From an uncultured Caulobacterales bacterium (GTDB lineage Bacteria > Pseudomonadota > Alphaproteobacteria > Caulobacterales > Caulobacteraceae): DNA of 10,086 nucleotides. Both the position numbers and the translations under genes were made by a program. Positions within the stretch are counted from its first letter, which is position 1. Each line of letters begins with the position of its first letter. Below are positions 1-6,377 of the stretch, piece by piece. The stretch lies in NCBI GenBank assembly GCA_903903715.1, contig CAIUZX010000448.1:1-10086 (forward strand), in the 5' to 3' direction. The notes beneath the pieces were generated by a model. That model saw nothing but the letters and a program-made list of their open reading frames with translations. It did not search any database and had not been told where the DNA came from.

Positions 1-501
1 ACCGACAGCGTCGCGGGGCTGATCCCGGCGGGGGGCGCGCTCCGCCAGCGGCGCAACGTCGATGCCGTGAACGCGACGGGGCTGGAGGCGAGTGCATCCT
101 TACCTTTGACCCCGCAACTGACCCTGGATCTCTCGGCCGCGCTGACGCGGGCGCGGGTGGAGGGCGGCTCCGGCGCGCGGGCGCTGACTGGCCTTCGCCC
201 CGCCGGCACGCCGGACGCGTCGGCGACGGCTTCACTCGTCTATCGGCCGATCTCAAGCCTCGACCTCGTGGCGGAGCTGCGGCAGGAGGGGCGGCGCTTC
301 GACGACGACCAGAACCTTCGGCCCTTGCGCGCCTCGACGACGGCGGCCCTGTCGGCGACCTGGCGCTGGCGGCCGGGGGTCTCGGTGTTTGTGGCGGGAG
401 ACAATCTCGGCCAGCGGGTGCAGACGGCCCGCGACGCGAACGGCGTCTTTTCCTACGGCCCGCCGACCACCCTGCGGATCGGGCTGAAACTCGGTCTTTA
501 G
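1..501 (+). CDS. TonB-dependent outer-membrane receptor, C-terminal part (5' end outside the window)
   Basis: The open frame runs in from the left edge and ends at TAG 499-501, giving 166 residues. They read as alternating beta strands of an outer-membrane barrel: a run RQRRNVDAVNATGLEAS, then LDLSAALTRARVEGG, ASATASLVYRP, SSLDLVAELRQEGRRFDDDQN, a periplasmic-turn-like DNLGQRVQTARDANGVFSYGPPTTLRIGL, and a short end. This arrangement (xNVDxxxxxGxE strand, 'F/GDNLxxxxxxxxxxxGxxxxGxPRTxRxGL' ending) is characteristic of the last strands of TonB-dependent receptors. Such proteins import siderophores, vitamin B12, sugars or other ligands across the outer membrane using TonB-ExbBD energy. The plug domain and TonB box are not in the window, so the substrate cannot be guessed. 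The protein ends in Leu rather than the usual aromatic residue. The next gene begins 47 bp downstream on the same strand. Confidence 0.88.
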   Translation, partial: TDSVAGLIPAGGALRQRRNVDAVNATGLEASASLPLTPQLTLDLSAALTRARVEGGSGARALTGLRPAGTPDASATASLVYRPISSLDLVAELRQEGRRFDDDQNLRPLRASTTAALSATWRWRPGVSVFVAGDNLGQRVQTARDANGVFSYGPPTTLRIGLKLGL

Positions 502-506
502 GCCTT

Positions 507-536
507 GCGTGATAGTCTTCCTCTCGCGAATCACGC
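507..536 (+). other. Inverted repeat between the receptor stop and the next ribosome binding site
   Basis: GCGTGAT (507-513) is perfectly complementary to ATCACGC (530-536) around a 16-nt loop. The stem starts 5 nt after the receptor stop codon and ends directly against the GGGAGAGA ribosome binding site (537-544) of the next gene. There is no T-run after it, so a classical Rho-independent terminator is unlikely. It may be a processing or translation-coupling hairpin, a weak attenuator, or chance. Confidence 0.3.
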
Positions 537-548
537 GGGAGAGACGGC

Positions 549-989
549 ATGGGTCGGGCAGGGTTTCAGACGGCGGCGGTTCTTGCGCTCACCATCAGCC
601 TTACCGCCGCTGAGGCGCAAGGAGCCCCGACCGCCGCCCAGCGCACCGGCAAGTTCGACCTCGACTGCGTGCTGCAGCATCAGGTCAAGCGGCGGGTGGT
701 GTCGGTAAAGCGTCACCTGCGCGTCGATCTTGTCTCCCAGCGCTGGTGCGAGGACCTGTGCGAAGGGGTCAACACTCTGATCGTCGCCGATGATGTCGTC
801 CAGCTCAACGCCCCGCCGACCAGGATGGGCCCCGCGACCGTCAACCGCACCATCATCCTCAACCGCAAGTCCGGCCGGCTGCAGGACGAGCACAAGGTGA
901 TGATGGATGCCGACCTCGTCGAGAACGACCTCTTCGTCGGCCAGTGCAAGGTGCGCCCCTATTCGGACGTCGACCGCAAGCTGTTCTGA
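549..989 (+). CDS. Small secreted protein of unknown function with four cysteines
   Basis: This encodes 146 residues starting at ATG 549, with a good Shine-Dalgarno stretch GGGAGAGA 4 nt upstream. The N-terminus (MGRAGFQTAAVLALTISLTAAEAQG) is a typical Sec signal peptide with cleavage expected near residues 22-25, so the product is periplasmic or exported. The mature part of about 120 residues has cysteines at 40, 67, 71 and 133, which could form two disulfides. It contains a pattern FDLDC...LRVDLVSQRWCEDLC...INRKSGRL that suggests a small beta-rich domain. I recognise no catalytic motif and no named family. It lies 47 bp behind a TonB-dependent receptor on the same strand and may be cotranscribed with it. 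A strong hairpin follows in the convergent gap. Signal peptide, ribosome binding site and codon use support it as a real gene; its function is unknown. Confidence 0.8.
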   Translation: MGRAGFQTAAVLALTISLTAAEAQGAPTAAQRTGKFDLDCVLQHQVKRRVVSVKRHLRVDLVSQRWCEDLCEGVNTLIVADDVVQLNAPPTRMGPATVNRTIILNRKSGRLQDEHKVMMDADLVENDLFVGQCKVRPYSDVDRKLF

Positions 990-999
990 GAAGCTACCG

Positions 1000-1031
1000 C
1001 CCCTCAGATCGCCTTGCGGACGCCGATGAAC
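1000..1031. repeat. Direct repeat copy A: orphan 3' end of a receptor gene
   Basis: These 32 nt match 2710-2741 at 31 positions; the only difference is C versus T at 1021/2731. At 2714-2741 the sequence encodes, on the minus strand, the last residues of the receptor (FIGIRKAI-stop). Here the same frame reads FIGVRKAI-stop, but no receptor-like sequence continues upstream of it. The single difference is a conservative Val/Ile change, so this copy looks like the leftover end of a second receptor gene or a duplicated insertion target. It lies in the convergent gap and is not part of either neighbouring CDS. Confidence 0.65.
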
Positions 1032-1041
1032 GCCTCATTGC

Positions 1042-1072
1042 AGGGCCAGCGGCGATATCCGCCTCTGGCCCT
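1042..1072. terminator. Strong GC-rich hairpin in a convergent gap, probable bidirectional terminator
   Basis: AGGGCCAG (1042-1049) pairs with CTGGCCCT (1065-1072). After one mismatch, GGCG (1051-1054) pairs with CGCC (1060-1063) around a 5-nt ATATC loop, giving 12 base pairs with one mismatch. It sits between the 3' ends of the four-cysteine protein (+) and the metallopeptidase-like gene (-), where a shared terminator is expected. No T-run follows on either strand, so Rho-independent activity is uncertain. A perfect 10-bp palindrome CGAGCGCTCG follows at 1081-1090. Confidence 0.5.
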
Positions 1073-1107
1073 CCCCGGGACGAGCGCTCGCTGCAACCCT
1101 GACGGCT

Positions 1108-2586
1108 TTAGCGGCAGACGCCCTGCGTGGCGGTCAGACGGCCCATGAAGGAGTACCTGCCACCGGTCCCTTTTGCAGGGGTGCGATAGAACCAGTCCAT
1201 GAAGGCGAGGTCCTGGAAGTGGTAGGTAAAGCCGTCGGGCGCGGTCAGCGCAGTTTCTGAACCACTCAACGGATCGCCAACCTCGAGATTGTTCTGGCAA
1301 CCTTTGACCTGGCCGATATTCCCCCAGGCTGGAGTCCAGTTCGTGCCAAACGGATCGTCCATCCATTCGGCGATCTCGTGCGCCATGACGGTGATATCGT
1401 CCACCCCGGTGAACAGGCCGGAGTCGAAGACGCCGCCCACCGCATAGGTCTGAGTCCCCGACGCCGTCGGGATGGCGTTGTGATAGCCGAGAATGCAACA
1501 CTGGCCTTGGGACGACTCGACCACATTGTAGGTCAGCACGATCGGGAGCAGGTTCGGTGTGGCGTACTGGGCCACGGCCCCCTGGACCATGGCGTCAAAA
1601 TTGTCGATGTCGATCACGCCGACCGTCACCTGCTTGACTGAACCGCCGCAGCGAATGTTCAATCGGTACGAGGCCGATCCGTACGGAGCCGTGACGTCCA
1701 AAACGAGCGGATTGCCAGACGCTTGGGTCAAAGAAACGCCATAACGCGTATTGTTCACTTGCGACCAGAAGTTGGCGCGCTGGAAACCGTCAATCAATTG
1801 CACCCCGTTTGCGCCCGTGCCCGCTGCGAGGTTCTGGCCGTTCGAGGTGATTGGCGACGCCACAAACAGGGGTGAATTATAGACGCGCTGCGCTACGGAC
1901 ATCACGTCCTGCGCGCCTGCGCCGGTGCAGGCCAGAGGCGCGGTCGGGTCCAGCACGCCGCCGTCCGGAAAGTGGATGCGCAAGGCGATCGGCAAATACA
2001 TGATCGTCGTGCGGTGTTTGTACGTCGCCGCGGGATCGGACCCGACCATCGAGACCTGATAGGACTGATTGTCGAGAGGCGACACGATCGTGCTTGACCA
2101 GATCGGCACGGTCACCTGGGCGCCAGGCGGGTAGTAGATGTTCCCACCTGTACAGGTGAGCCCCGTAGGGCACGACGTTCCGCTGTTTGACGTGCTCGCC
2201 CCGCGCTTTAACAATGAAGCCTTCGACAATGGAGTCAACGCCAAGGGCTTCGCCTTCGTATCCTTGTGCATCGCGTTTAATGCGAAAGAATTCATCATAT
2301 TAGATTTAAACGATGCTACGAACGCGCCCTTCAATTTTATAGATATGTTTGCATTTGCGTCCGGCTTATTTTTATTTACATTTTGCTTATGTTGTATGCT
2401 TTGGGTATTTGGCGAGACCGCCTGGTTGGGATTGTTTGAGCACAGGCCCACACAATTGGCCTGATTTGTTGGTGCGGCACTCAAACCTGACAACGGCCGG
2501 GGCGCGGTCTGCGCCGCCATTGACATGGCAGGTCCAGAAACTAAAAGACTCGCAGATATAAATGCCATCTTAAGTGGTATTGACAT
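1108..2586 (-). CDS. Secreted metallopeptidase-like protein with HExxEW motif, unknown specificity
   Basis: The frame is open to 2691, but the likely start is ATG at 2586. It has GAGGA 6 nt upstream and begins a clean Sec signal peptide (MSIPLKMAFISASLLVSGPAMSMAA, cleavage near residue 25), giving 492 residues. Residues 26-135 are a low-complexity Asn/Lys/Ser-rich linker with cysteines, followed by a larger folded region. Near the C-terminus are CCILGYHN (363-370), YAVGGVFDSG, then HEIAEWMDDP (403-412) and LEVGDP (434-439). The order HExAE...DP...E-x-GD resembles the putative metal site of EXORDIUM/PHI-1-type secreted proteins and of bacterial proteins with HE-x-A-E-x-x-TDP...EIGD motifs. The His, Glu and Asp residues could bind a metal although the classical HExxH is absent. 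Proteolysis is an inference. The first third is notably AT-rich compared with the window, suggesting acquisition by transfer. The gene and its promoter are bracketed by a 32-nt direct repeat. Confidence 0.8.
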   Translation of the reverse strand: MSIPLKMAFISASLLVSGPAMSMAAQTAPRPLSGLSAAPTNQANCVGLCSNNPNQAVSPNTQSIQHKQNVNKNKPDANANISIKLKGAFVASFKSNMMNSFALNAMHKDTKAKPLALTPLSKASLLKRGASTSNSGTSCPTGLTCTGGNIYYPPGAQVTVPIWSSTIVSPLDNQSYQVSMVGSDPAATYKHRTTIMYLPIALRIHFPDGGVLDPTAPLACTGAGAQDVMSVAQRVYNSPLFVASPITSNGQNLAAGTGANGVQLIDGFQRANFWSQVNNTRYGVSLTQASGNPLVLDVTAPYGSASYRLNIRCGGSVKQVTVGVIDIDNFDAMVQGAVAQYATPNLLPIVLTYNVVESSQGQCCILGYHNAIPTASGTQTYAVGGVFDSGLFTGVDDITVMAHEIAEWMDDPFGTNWTPAWGNIGQVKGCQNNLEVGDPLSGSETALTAPDGFTYHFQDLAFMDWFYRTPAKGTGGRYSFMGRLTATQGVCR

Positions 2587-2672
2587 TTGCAATCCTCGTT
2601 TGCGAGCGCCCATCTGAAGGCGTGACGCACCATAAAATTGCTTTATGAATAAAACATCTATATCTGAAGTTG

Positions 2673-2690
2673 CATAGCCCAAATTGGGCA
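2673..2690 (-). promoter_or_regulatory. 18-bp palindromic element upstream of the secreted protein gene (site A)
   Basis: Read on the minus strand this is TGCCCAATTTGGGCTATG, with a palindromic core GCCCAA-T-TTGGGC. It lies 86 nt upstream of the ATG at 2586. An almost identical element (17 of 18) is at 7548-7565. The position, symmetry and second copy in another non-coding region suggest an operator or activator site. Between it and the gene lies AT-rich DNA (2600-2670) that could hold the promoter; I do not see a convincing -35/-10 pair there. Confidence 0.5.
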
Positions 2691-2709
2691 ATGCCTCAGC
2701 TTCTCAGCC

Positions 2710-2741
2710 CCCCTCAGATCGCCTTGCGGATGCCGATGAAC
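2710..2741. repeat. Direct repeat copy B: 3' end of the complete receptor gene
   Basis: This is the second copy of the 32-nt repeat at 1000-1031 (31 of 32 identical, same orientation, start-to-start distance 1,710 bp). It covers the stop codon and last nine or so codons of the minus-strand receptor plus 4 nt beyond. Together with copy A it brackets the secreted metallopeptidase-like gene and its upstream region. Confidence 0.65.
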
Positions 2742-4834
2742 AGGCCTCTCCGGGCGCCGAACTGGGGGGCGCCGACGCCGACGCCGGTGCCGTCGCGGAT
2801 CTCGTAGACCTTGTCGAAGGCGTTGATCAGGTCGAGGCGGACGTCCACCTGGCCGAGCAGGCCAAGCTCGAACCCGCGCTTGGCCGAGAGGTTCACGACG
2901 GTGTACGGCGCGCCGGCCCGGCCGTTGGGTATGTCGCCTGCGCGGCGAAGGCCCGAGCCGTAGATCAGATCGCCCGACACCGTGGTAGCGCCAAGCCGGT
3001 AGCTGGCCCCCGCCGACCCGGTGAAGCGCTGGGCGTGGTCGAGATAGATGTAGTGATTGCGGATATAGGCGAGATCGGCGGGGTCGAAGTTGAACTGGCT
3101 GGAGACGATATTGCGTCCGCGCGCGACGCCGTAGGCGAGGTTCGCATAGGTCTGCAGGGGGCCGTGATTGTAGCTGACCGACAGCTCCGCCCCGTACTGG
3201 ATTCCGTCCGCGTAGTTGAAGGGCGTCAGGATGATCGGCGCGCCGAACTGGCCCTCGTCCACCAGATTGCGGCTCTTCTTGTAATAGGTGTCGAGGCCGA
3301 CGGTCAGGCCCTTGAACACGGTGTGCTCGAGGCCGATGTCGAAATAGTTGGCCCGCTCGGACTTCGGCGGATCGTTCAGGCCGCTGACCGCCGCCGCCGT
3401 CGTGTTCGCGAACTTGGCCAGTGTGGCTGAGGCGACGAGTTCGAACGGGGGCGGGGAGAAGTAGCGGGCGTAGCCGGCGTGCCAGGTGGTCGCGGCGTCC
3501 TGTTTCCAGACGAGATTGACCCGAGGGCTGACCTGATCCTCTGTCTGGCGTCCCTCGAACCGGTCATAGCGCAGGCCGTAGTTCAGGGTGAGCGCGTCGC
3601 TCAGCGTCCATTCGTCCTGCAGGTACAGGCTGATGGTTTTGGCGGTGGAGGCGCCGTTGTCGATGATCGGGACCGGGGTGGTGGAGACCTGCGCGCCGTC
3701 GGGCGCCAGTGCGATCACCTGTGACGATGTCTTGCTGGTCGAGCGGTCGAGGGTGGCGATCAGCCCCGCGCGTGCGGTGTGGGCGTCGCTCAGCTTGTAC
3801 ACGCCCTCGGCCTGCACGCCAAAGGCGGCGTCCTGCTTCATCGCCGCCTGCGAGATCCCGTTGTAGAGCAAGGTGCCTGCGGGATCTGGCGTAAAGGCGA
3901 GGCTGGAATAGCGGGCGAAAACGGAGAGCTGGCCGGTGAAGCGATCGGTGGTCTTTTGATAGCTCGCCACGGCGTAGTGGGTGACTTCCTTCTGCGTCTC
4001 GTTGAGCGCGCCGCTGGGTAGGGTGGTCCGGCCGTTCACGTCCAGCGGCAGGTTGGCGGCGGGGCCGACCAGGATGTCCGGCGCAAGGCCGGCGCGATTG
4101 GGGATCTGGAACCGCTCGACGGAGCTGCCGAGGATCAGCGACACCCGGCTCTGGTCGTCGATGGCGCGCTCCAGATAGCCGAAGGCCTGGACCTGGTCGG
4201 TGTGATCATGCAGCGGGGTCGCGCGGCCGTCGGGGCTTTCAACGCCGAGGTCGCTGGTGCGCCAGGAGGCCGAGGCGAAGCCGTTGGTGACGCCGTCGCC
4301 GCCGCCGTACTCGACGCTGGGCGAAAACTCGCCGTGGCTGCCGCCATAGAGATTGATCGCCCCGGCGTTGTCGAACTTCGACTTGGTGGAGATATCTACG
4401 ATGCCGGCGGTGCGCAGGCCGTACTGGGCGGGGAGGGCGCCGGTGATCAGCGCCACCTTGCCCGCGAGCCTTGGACTGAGCGCTTGCCCGAACACGCTGA
4501 GGCCTTCGGGCAGGATCACGCCGTTGAGGCGAAACTGCAGACCGTTGTGCTCGCCGCGCACATGGAGTTGGCCAAAGCTGTCCTGTGCGACGCCGGGGGC
4601 CTGCAGGATCACGGTGTTGAGGGCGACATTCTCGCCGCCGGGCGCAGACTGGATGGCCTGGGAGTCGACCGTATAGACCGATGCGCCGAGGCCGGGCTGG
4701 ATCTGGTCGCGGGCGGCGTTCAGCCTTGCGTTGACTTGCACCGACGCGACCACGGTCGCATCATCCTCGGCTCTGGCGAAGGCGGGGGCCATGAGGGCCG
4801 CAAAGCCTACGGTGAGCAGCAGTGACTTCAGCAT
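2714..4834 (-). CDS. TonB-dependent outer-membrane receptor, complete
   Basis: The open frame extends to 5131, but that would overlap the divergent kinase. ATG 4834 begins a clear signal peptide (MLKSLLLTVGFAALMAPAFARA, cleavage after residue 22), giving 706 residues; GGAG lies rather far upstream (13 nt). After the signal, TVVASVQV (27-34) fits a TonB box. Residues about 48-150 form the plug, with LNTVILQAPGV, GQLHVRGEHNGLQFRLNGV and GALPAQYGLRTAGIVDIST. The rest is a beta barrel with typical elements such as LSLYLQDEWTLSDALTLNYGLRYDRFEG and the end-strand run VDVRLDLINAFDKVYEIRDGTGVG. The protein ends FIGIRKAI, lacking the usual terminal aromatic residue. It would take up a ligand across the outer membrane with TonB-ExbBD; the substrate is not evident. 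It is divergent from a histidine kinase/response regulator pair, with candidate operator half-sites in the shared 151-bp region, so control by that pair is likely. Confidence 0.93.
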   Translation of the reverse strand: MLKSLLLTVGFAALMAPAFARAEDDATVVASVQVNARLNAARDQIQPGLGASVYTVDSQAIQSAPGGENVALNTVILQAPGVAQDSFGQLHVRGEHNGLQFRLNGVILPEGLSVFGQALSPRLAGKVALITGALPAQYGLRTAGIVDISTKSKFDNAGAINLYGGSHGEFSPSVEYGGGDGVTNGFASASWRTSDLGVESPDGRATPLHDHTDQVQAFGYLERAIDDQSRVSLILGSSVERFQIPNRAGLAPDILVGPAANLPLDVNGRTTLPSGALNETQKEVTHYAVASYQKTTDRFTGQLSVFARYSSLAFTPDPAGTLLYNGISQAAMKQDAAFGVQAEGVYKLSDAHTARAGLIATLDRSTSKTSSQVIALAPDGAQVSTTPVPIIDNGASTAKTISLYLQDEWTLSDALTLNYGLRYDRFEGRQTEDQVSPRVNLVWKQDAATTWHAGYARYFSPPPFELVASATLAKFANTTAAAVSGLNDPPKSERANYFDIGLEHTVFKGLTVGLDTYYKKSRNLVDEGQFGAPIILTPFNYADGIQYGAELSVSYNHGPLQTYANLAYGVARGRNIVSSQFNFDPADLAYIRNHYIYLDHAQRFTGSAGASYRLGATTVSGDLIYGSGLRRAGDIPNGRAGAPYTVVNLSAKRGFELGLLGQVDVRLDLINAFDKVYEIRDGTGVGVGAPQFGARRGLFIGIRKAI

Positions 4835-4931
4835 AACTAGGTAACGACTCCGTGGTCCGAACTCTTGACCCCATTGCCCAGGGCGCCTGATCAGGTTTAG
4901 GGCTTGAGGGCGGGCCTCGCCATGGTGCGGG

Positions 4932-4960
4932 TTCCCGAAGTCGTCGGGAAAACTTCCCGA
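4932..4960. promoter_or_regulatory. Three half-site operator in the receptor/kinase divergent region
   Basis: TTCCCGA (4932-4938), its reverse complement TCGGGAA (4944-4950), and TTCCCGA again (4954-4960) follow one another with gaps of 5 and 3 nt. Any two neighbours form a perfect 7-bp inverted repeat, with centres 12 and 10 bp apart, about one helical turn. The array lies 26 bp before the kinase start and 97 bp before the receptor start. NarL-type regulators commonly bind pairs of heptamers, so the neighbouring response regulator is the natural candidate. Another perfect palindrome, CCTGATCAGG, is at 4886-4895. Confidence 0.5.
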
Positions 4961-4985
4961 TCGTTCGGACGGGAGCGAAAACGAC

Positions 4986-6377
4986 GTGGACGTCATGCGA
5001 CCGGAGACGTCTGAACGCCGCGCGGGGCTGTCCCTGCGGTCGCGGGTTCTGTTCGCCGTGGGCGCGACCTTCGCCCTCAGTCTGCTTGGCGGGGCGATCG
5101 GCGCGGGACTTCGCACCCGCGACAGCCTCAACGCCGAGCTGACCGCCGCCGTTGCGGGCGCCCGACAGAGCGCGTCCGAGCCCTTCGGCGATCTCGCGCG
5201 GTCCGGTCACGCGCGCACCGACCTTATCCGCTATGTCGAATCCTTCGACGGATCCCGTCACGTGTCGGCCAAGGCCTTCGATGCGAGGGGCTTGCTGTTC
5301 CGGCGGTCGATCCCGGCCACGCCCGGCCACCCGGCGCCGGGATGGTTCGCGAAGCTGATGCGGCCGCACATTCCCGCGATCCGGCTGCCAGCGGGGGCGG
5401 CGGGGGTCGTGCAGCTCGACGCCCTGTCGGACAATGACGTCGCCGACGCGTGGAGCGAGCTGGCCCGCATGGTCGCCGCTTTCGCCGCGTTCAGCCTGCT
5501 GGGCGCGGGGCTCGTCTACGCCGTCATCGGGCGGGCGCTGGCGCCGCTGACTCAGCTCTCGGACGCCTTCGCTCGCATCGGCGGCGGAGACTATCGGGCG
5601 CGGGTGCGCGCCGGCGGCGTGTCGGAGCTGGATCGCCTGGGCGCGGGCTTCAACCATATGGCCGAGCGGCTGGCGGAGATCGACCTGCAGAACCGCAAAC
5701 TCGAGGATCAGCTCTTGACCCTGCAGGACGAAGAGCGCGCCGAGATCGCCCGCGACCTGCACGACGAGATCGGCCCCTATCTCTTCGCCGTCAATCTTGA
5801 CGCCAACCTCGCCGTCCGGCACCTGCGCGAGGATCGCAAGGCCGAGGCCGAGGCGCGGATCCTCTCCATCGCCGCGGCCGTGGATCACATGCAGCGACAG
5901 GTCCGGGAGATGCTGAGCCAGCTCCGCGCCAGCCCGGTGGCGGATCTTGGACTGACGGCCGCGCTCGCCGACGCGGTTGACTTCTGGCGGGGCAAGCGTC
6001 CTGACATCGACTTTTTGCTGGAGGCGGATCTAGGCGAAGAGGCGCCTGACCCCGCTCAGGCGGAGGCGCTCTGGCGCGTGGCGCAGGAGGCCTTGAGCAA
6101 CGCTGTACGCCACGGGGAGCCTGCCTCCATAAGGGTCATGCTCGACAGTCCCAAAACGGGACAGGTCCGGGTGCGCATCGAGGATGACGGCGGCGCCGGC
6201 CCTGCGGAGCCGAGGCCCGGCTCCGGCTTTGGCCTGCGCGGTATGCGGGAACGGATGGCGGCCGCGCATGGAGAACTGCGCATCGAGGCGGAGCCGGGAC
6301 GCGGCTGGACCGTGGAGGCGCTGGCGCCTGTGCGTCGTTTGTCCACGAGAGCGACTGGAGGGGATGGACAGACATGA
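4986..6377 (+). CDS. Membrane sensor histidine kinase, NarX/UhpB (HisKA_3) type
   Basis: This encodes 463 residues from GTG 4986, with GGGAG 10 nt upstream; ATG 4995 is a possible later start but lies too far (19 nt) from that site. The order is: TM helix about 21-41, periplasmic sensor region about 42-160 with no recognisable fold, TM helix 163-182, HAMP region about 183-236, then the HisKA_3 box DEERAEIARDLHDEIGPYLF with phospho-accepting His259. The ATPase domain follows, with N-box EALSNAVRHG (Asn372), G1-like IEDDGGAG (399-405) and G2 GSGFGLRGMRERM (412-424). It autophosphorylates on His and passes phosphate to a response regulator, whose gene overlaps this one by 4 nt. Gene order with the divergent TonB-dependent receptor suggests it senses a compound related to that receptor's substrate or periplasmic/envelope state. 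Signal unknown. Confidence 0.93.
   Translation: MDVMRPETSERRAGLSLRSRVLFAVGATFALSLLGGAIGAGLRTRDSLNAELTAAVAGARQSASEPFGDLARSGHARTDLIRYVESFDGSRHVSAKAFDARGLLFRRSIPATPGHPAPGWFAKLMRPHIPAIRLPAGAAGVVQLDALSDNDVADAWSELARMVAAFAAFSLLGAGLVYAVIGRALAPLTQLSDAFARIGGGDYRARVRAGGVSELDRLGAGFNHMAERLAEIDLQNRKLEDQLLTLQDEERAEIARDLHDEIGPYLFAVNLDANLAVRHLREDRKAEAEARILSIAAAVDHMQRQVREMLSQLRASPVADLGLTAALADAVDFWRGKRPDIDFLLEADLGEEAPDPAQAEALWRVAQEALSNAVRHGEPASIRVMLDSPKTGQVRVRIEDDGGAGPAEPRPGSGFGLRGMRERMAAAHGELRIEAEPGRGWTVEALAPVRRLSTRATGGDGQT

Noticed and set aside
1004..1501. 165-codon minus-strand open frame ending in FIGVRKAI, as a possible truncated receptor gene
   Set aside because: Only the last eight or so residues resemble a receptor; the remainder overlaps the secreted protein gene in another frame and has no barrel pattern. 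The end is listed as a repeat instead.
2145..2158. Perfect 14-bp palindrome CACCTGTACAGGTG
   Set aside because: It lies inside the secreted protein gene and encodes ordinary residues (around LTCTGG); no second copy was noticed, so it is most likely chance.
2684..3430. Long open frame (248 codons) on the + strand opposite the receptor
   Set aside because: It lies entirely antisense to a well-supported TonB-dependent receptor; the product is a low-complexity Val/Ala/Gly/Asp sequence without domains, as expected from GC-rich antisense DNA.
4202..4825. 207-codon open frame on the + strand
   Set aside because: It is antisense to the N-terminal part of the receptor, with no recognisable domain and no supporting ribosome binding site.
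4865..4893. Possible sigma-70-like promoter TTGACC with a 17-nt spacer before TGATCA, toward the kinase
   Set aside because: The -10 element is poor and overlaps the palindrome CCTGATCAGG; not strong enough to list as a promoter.
4761..5888. 375-codon minus-strand open frame
   Set aside because: It overlaps the receptor start, the divergent regulatory region and half of the histidine kinase; composition is Arg/Gly/Ala-rich with no family features.
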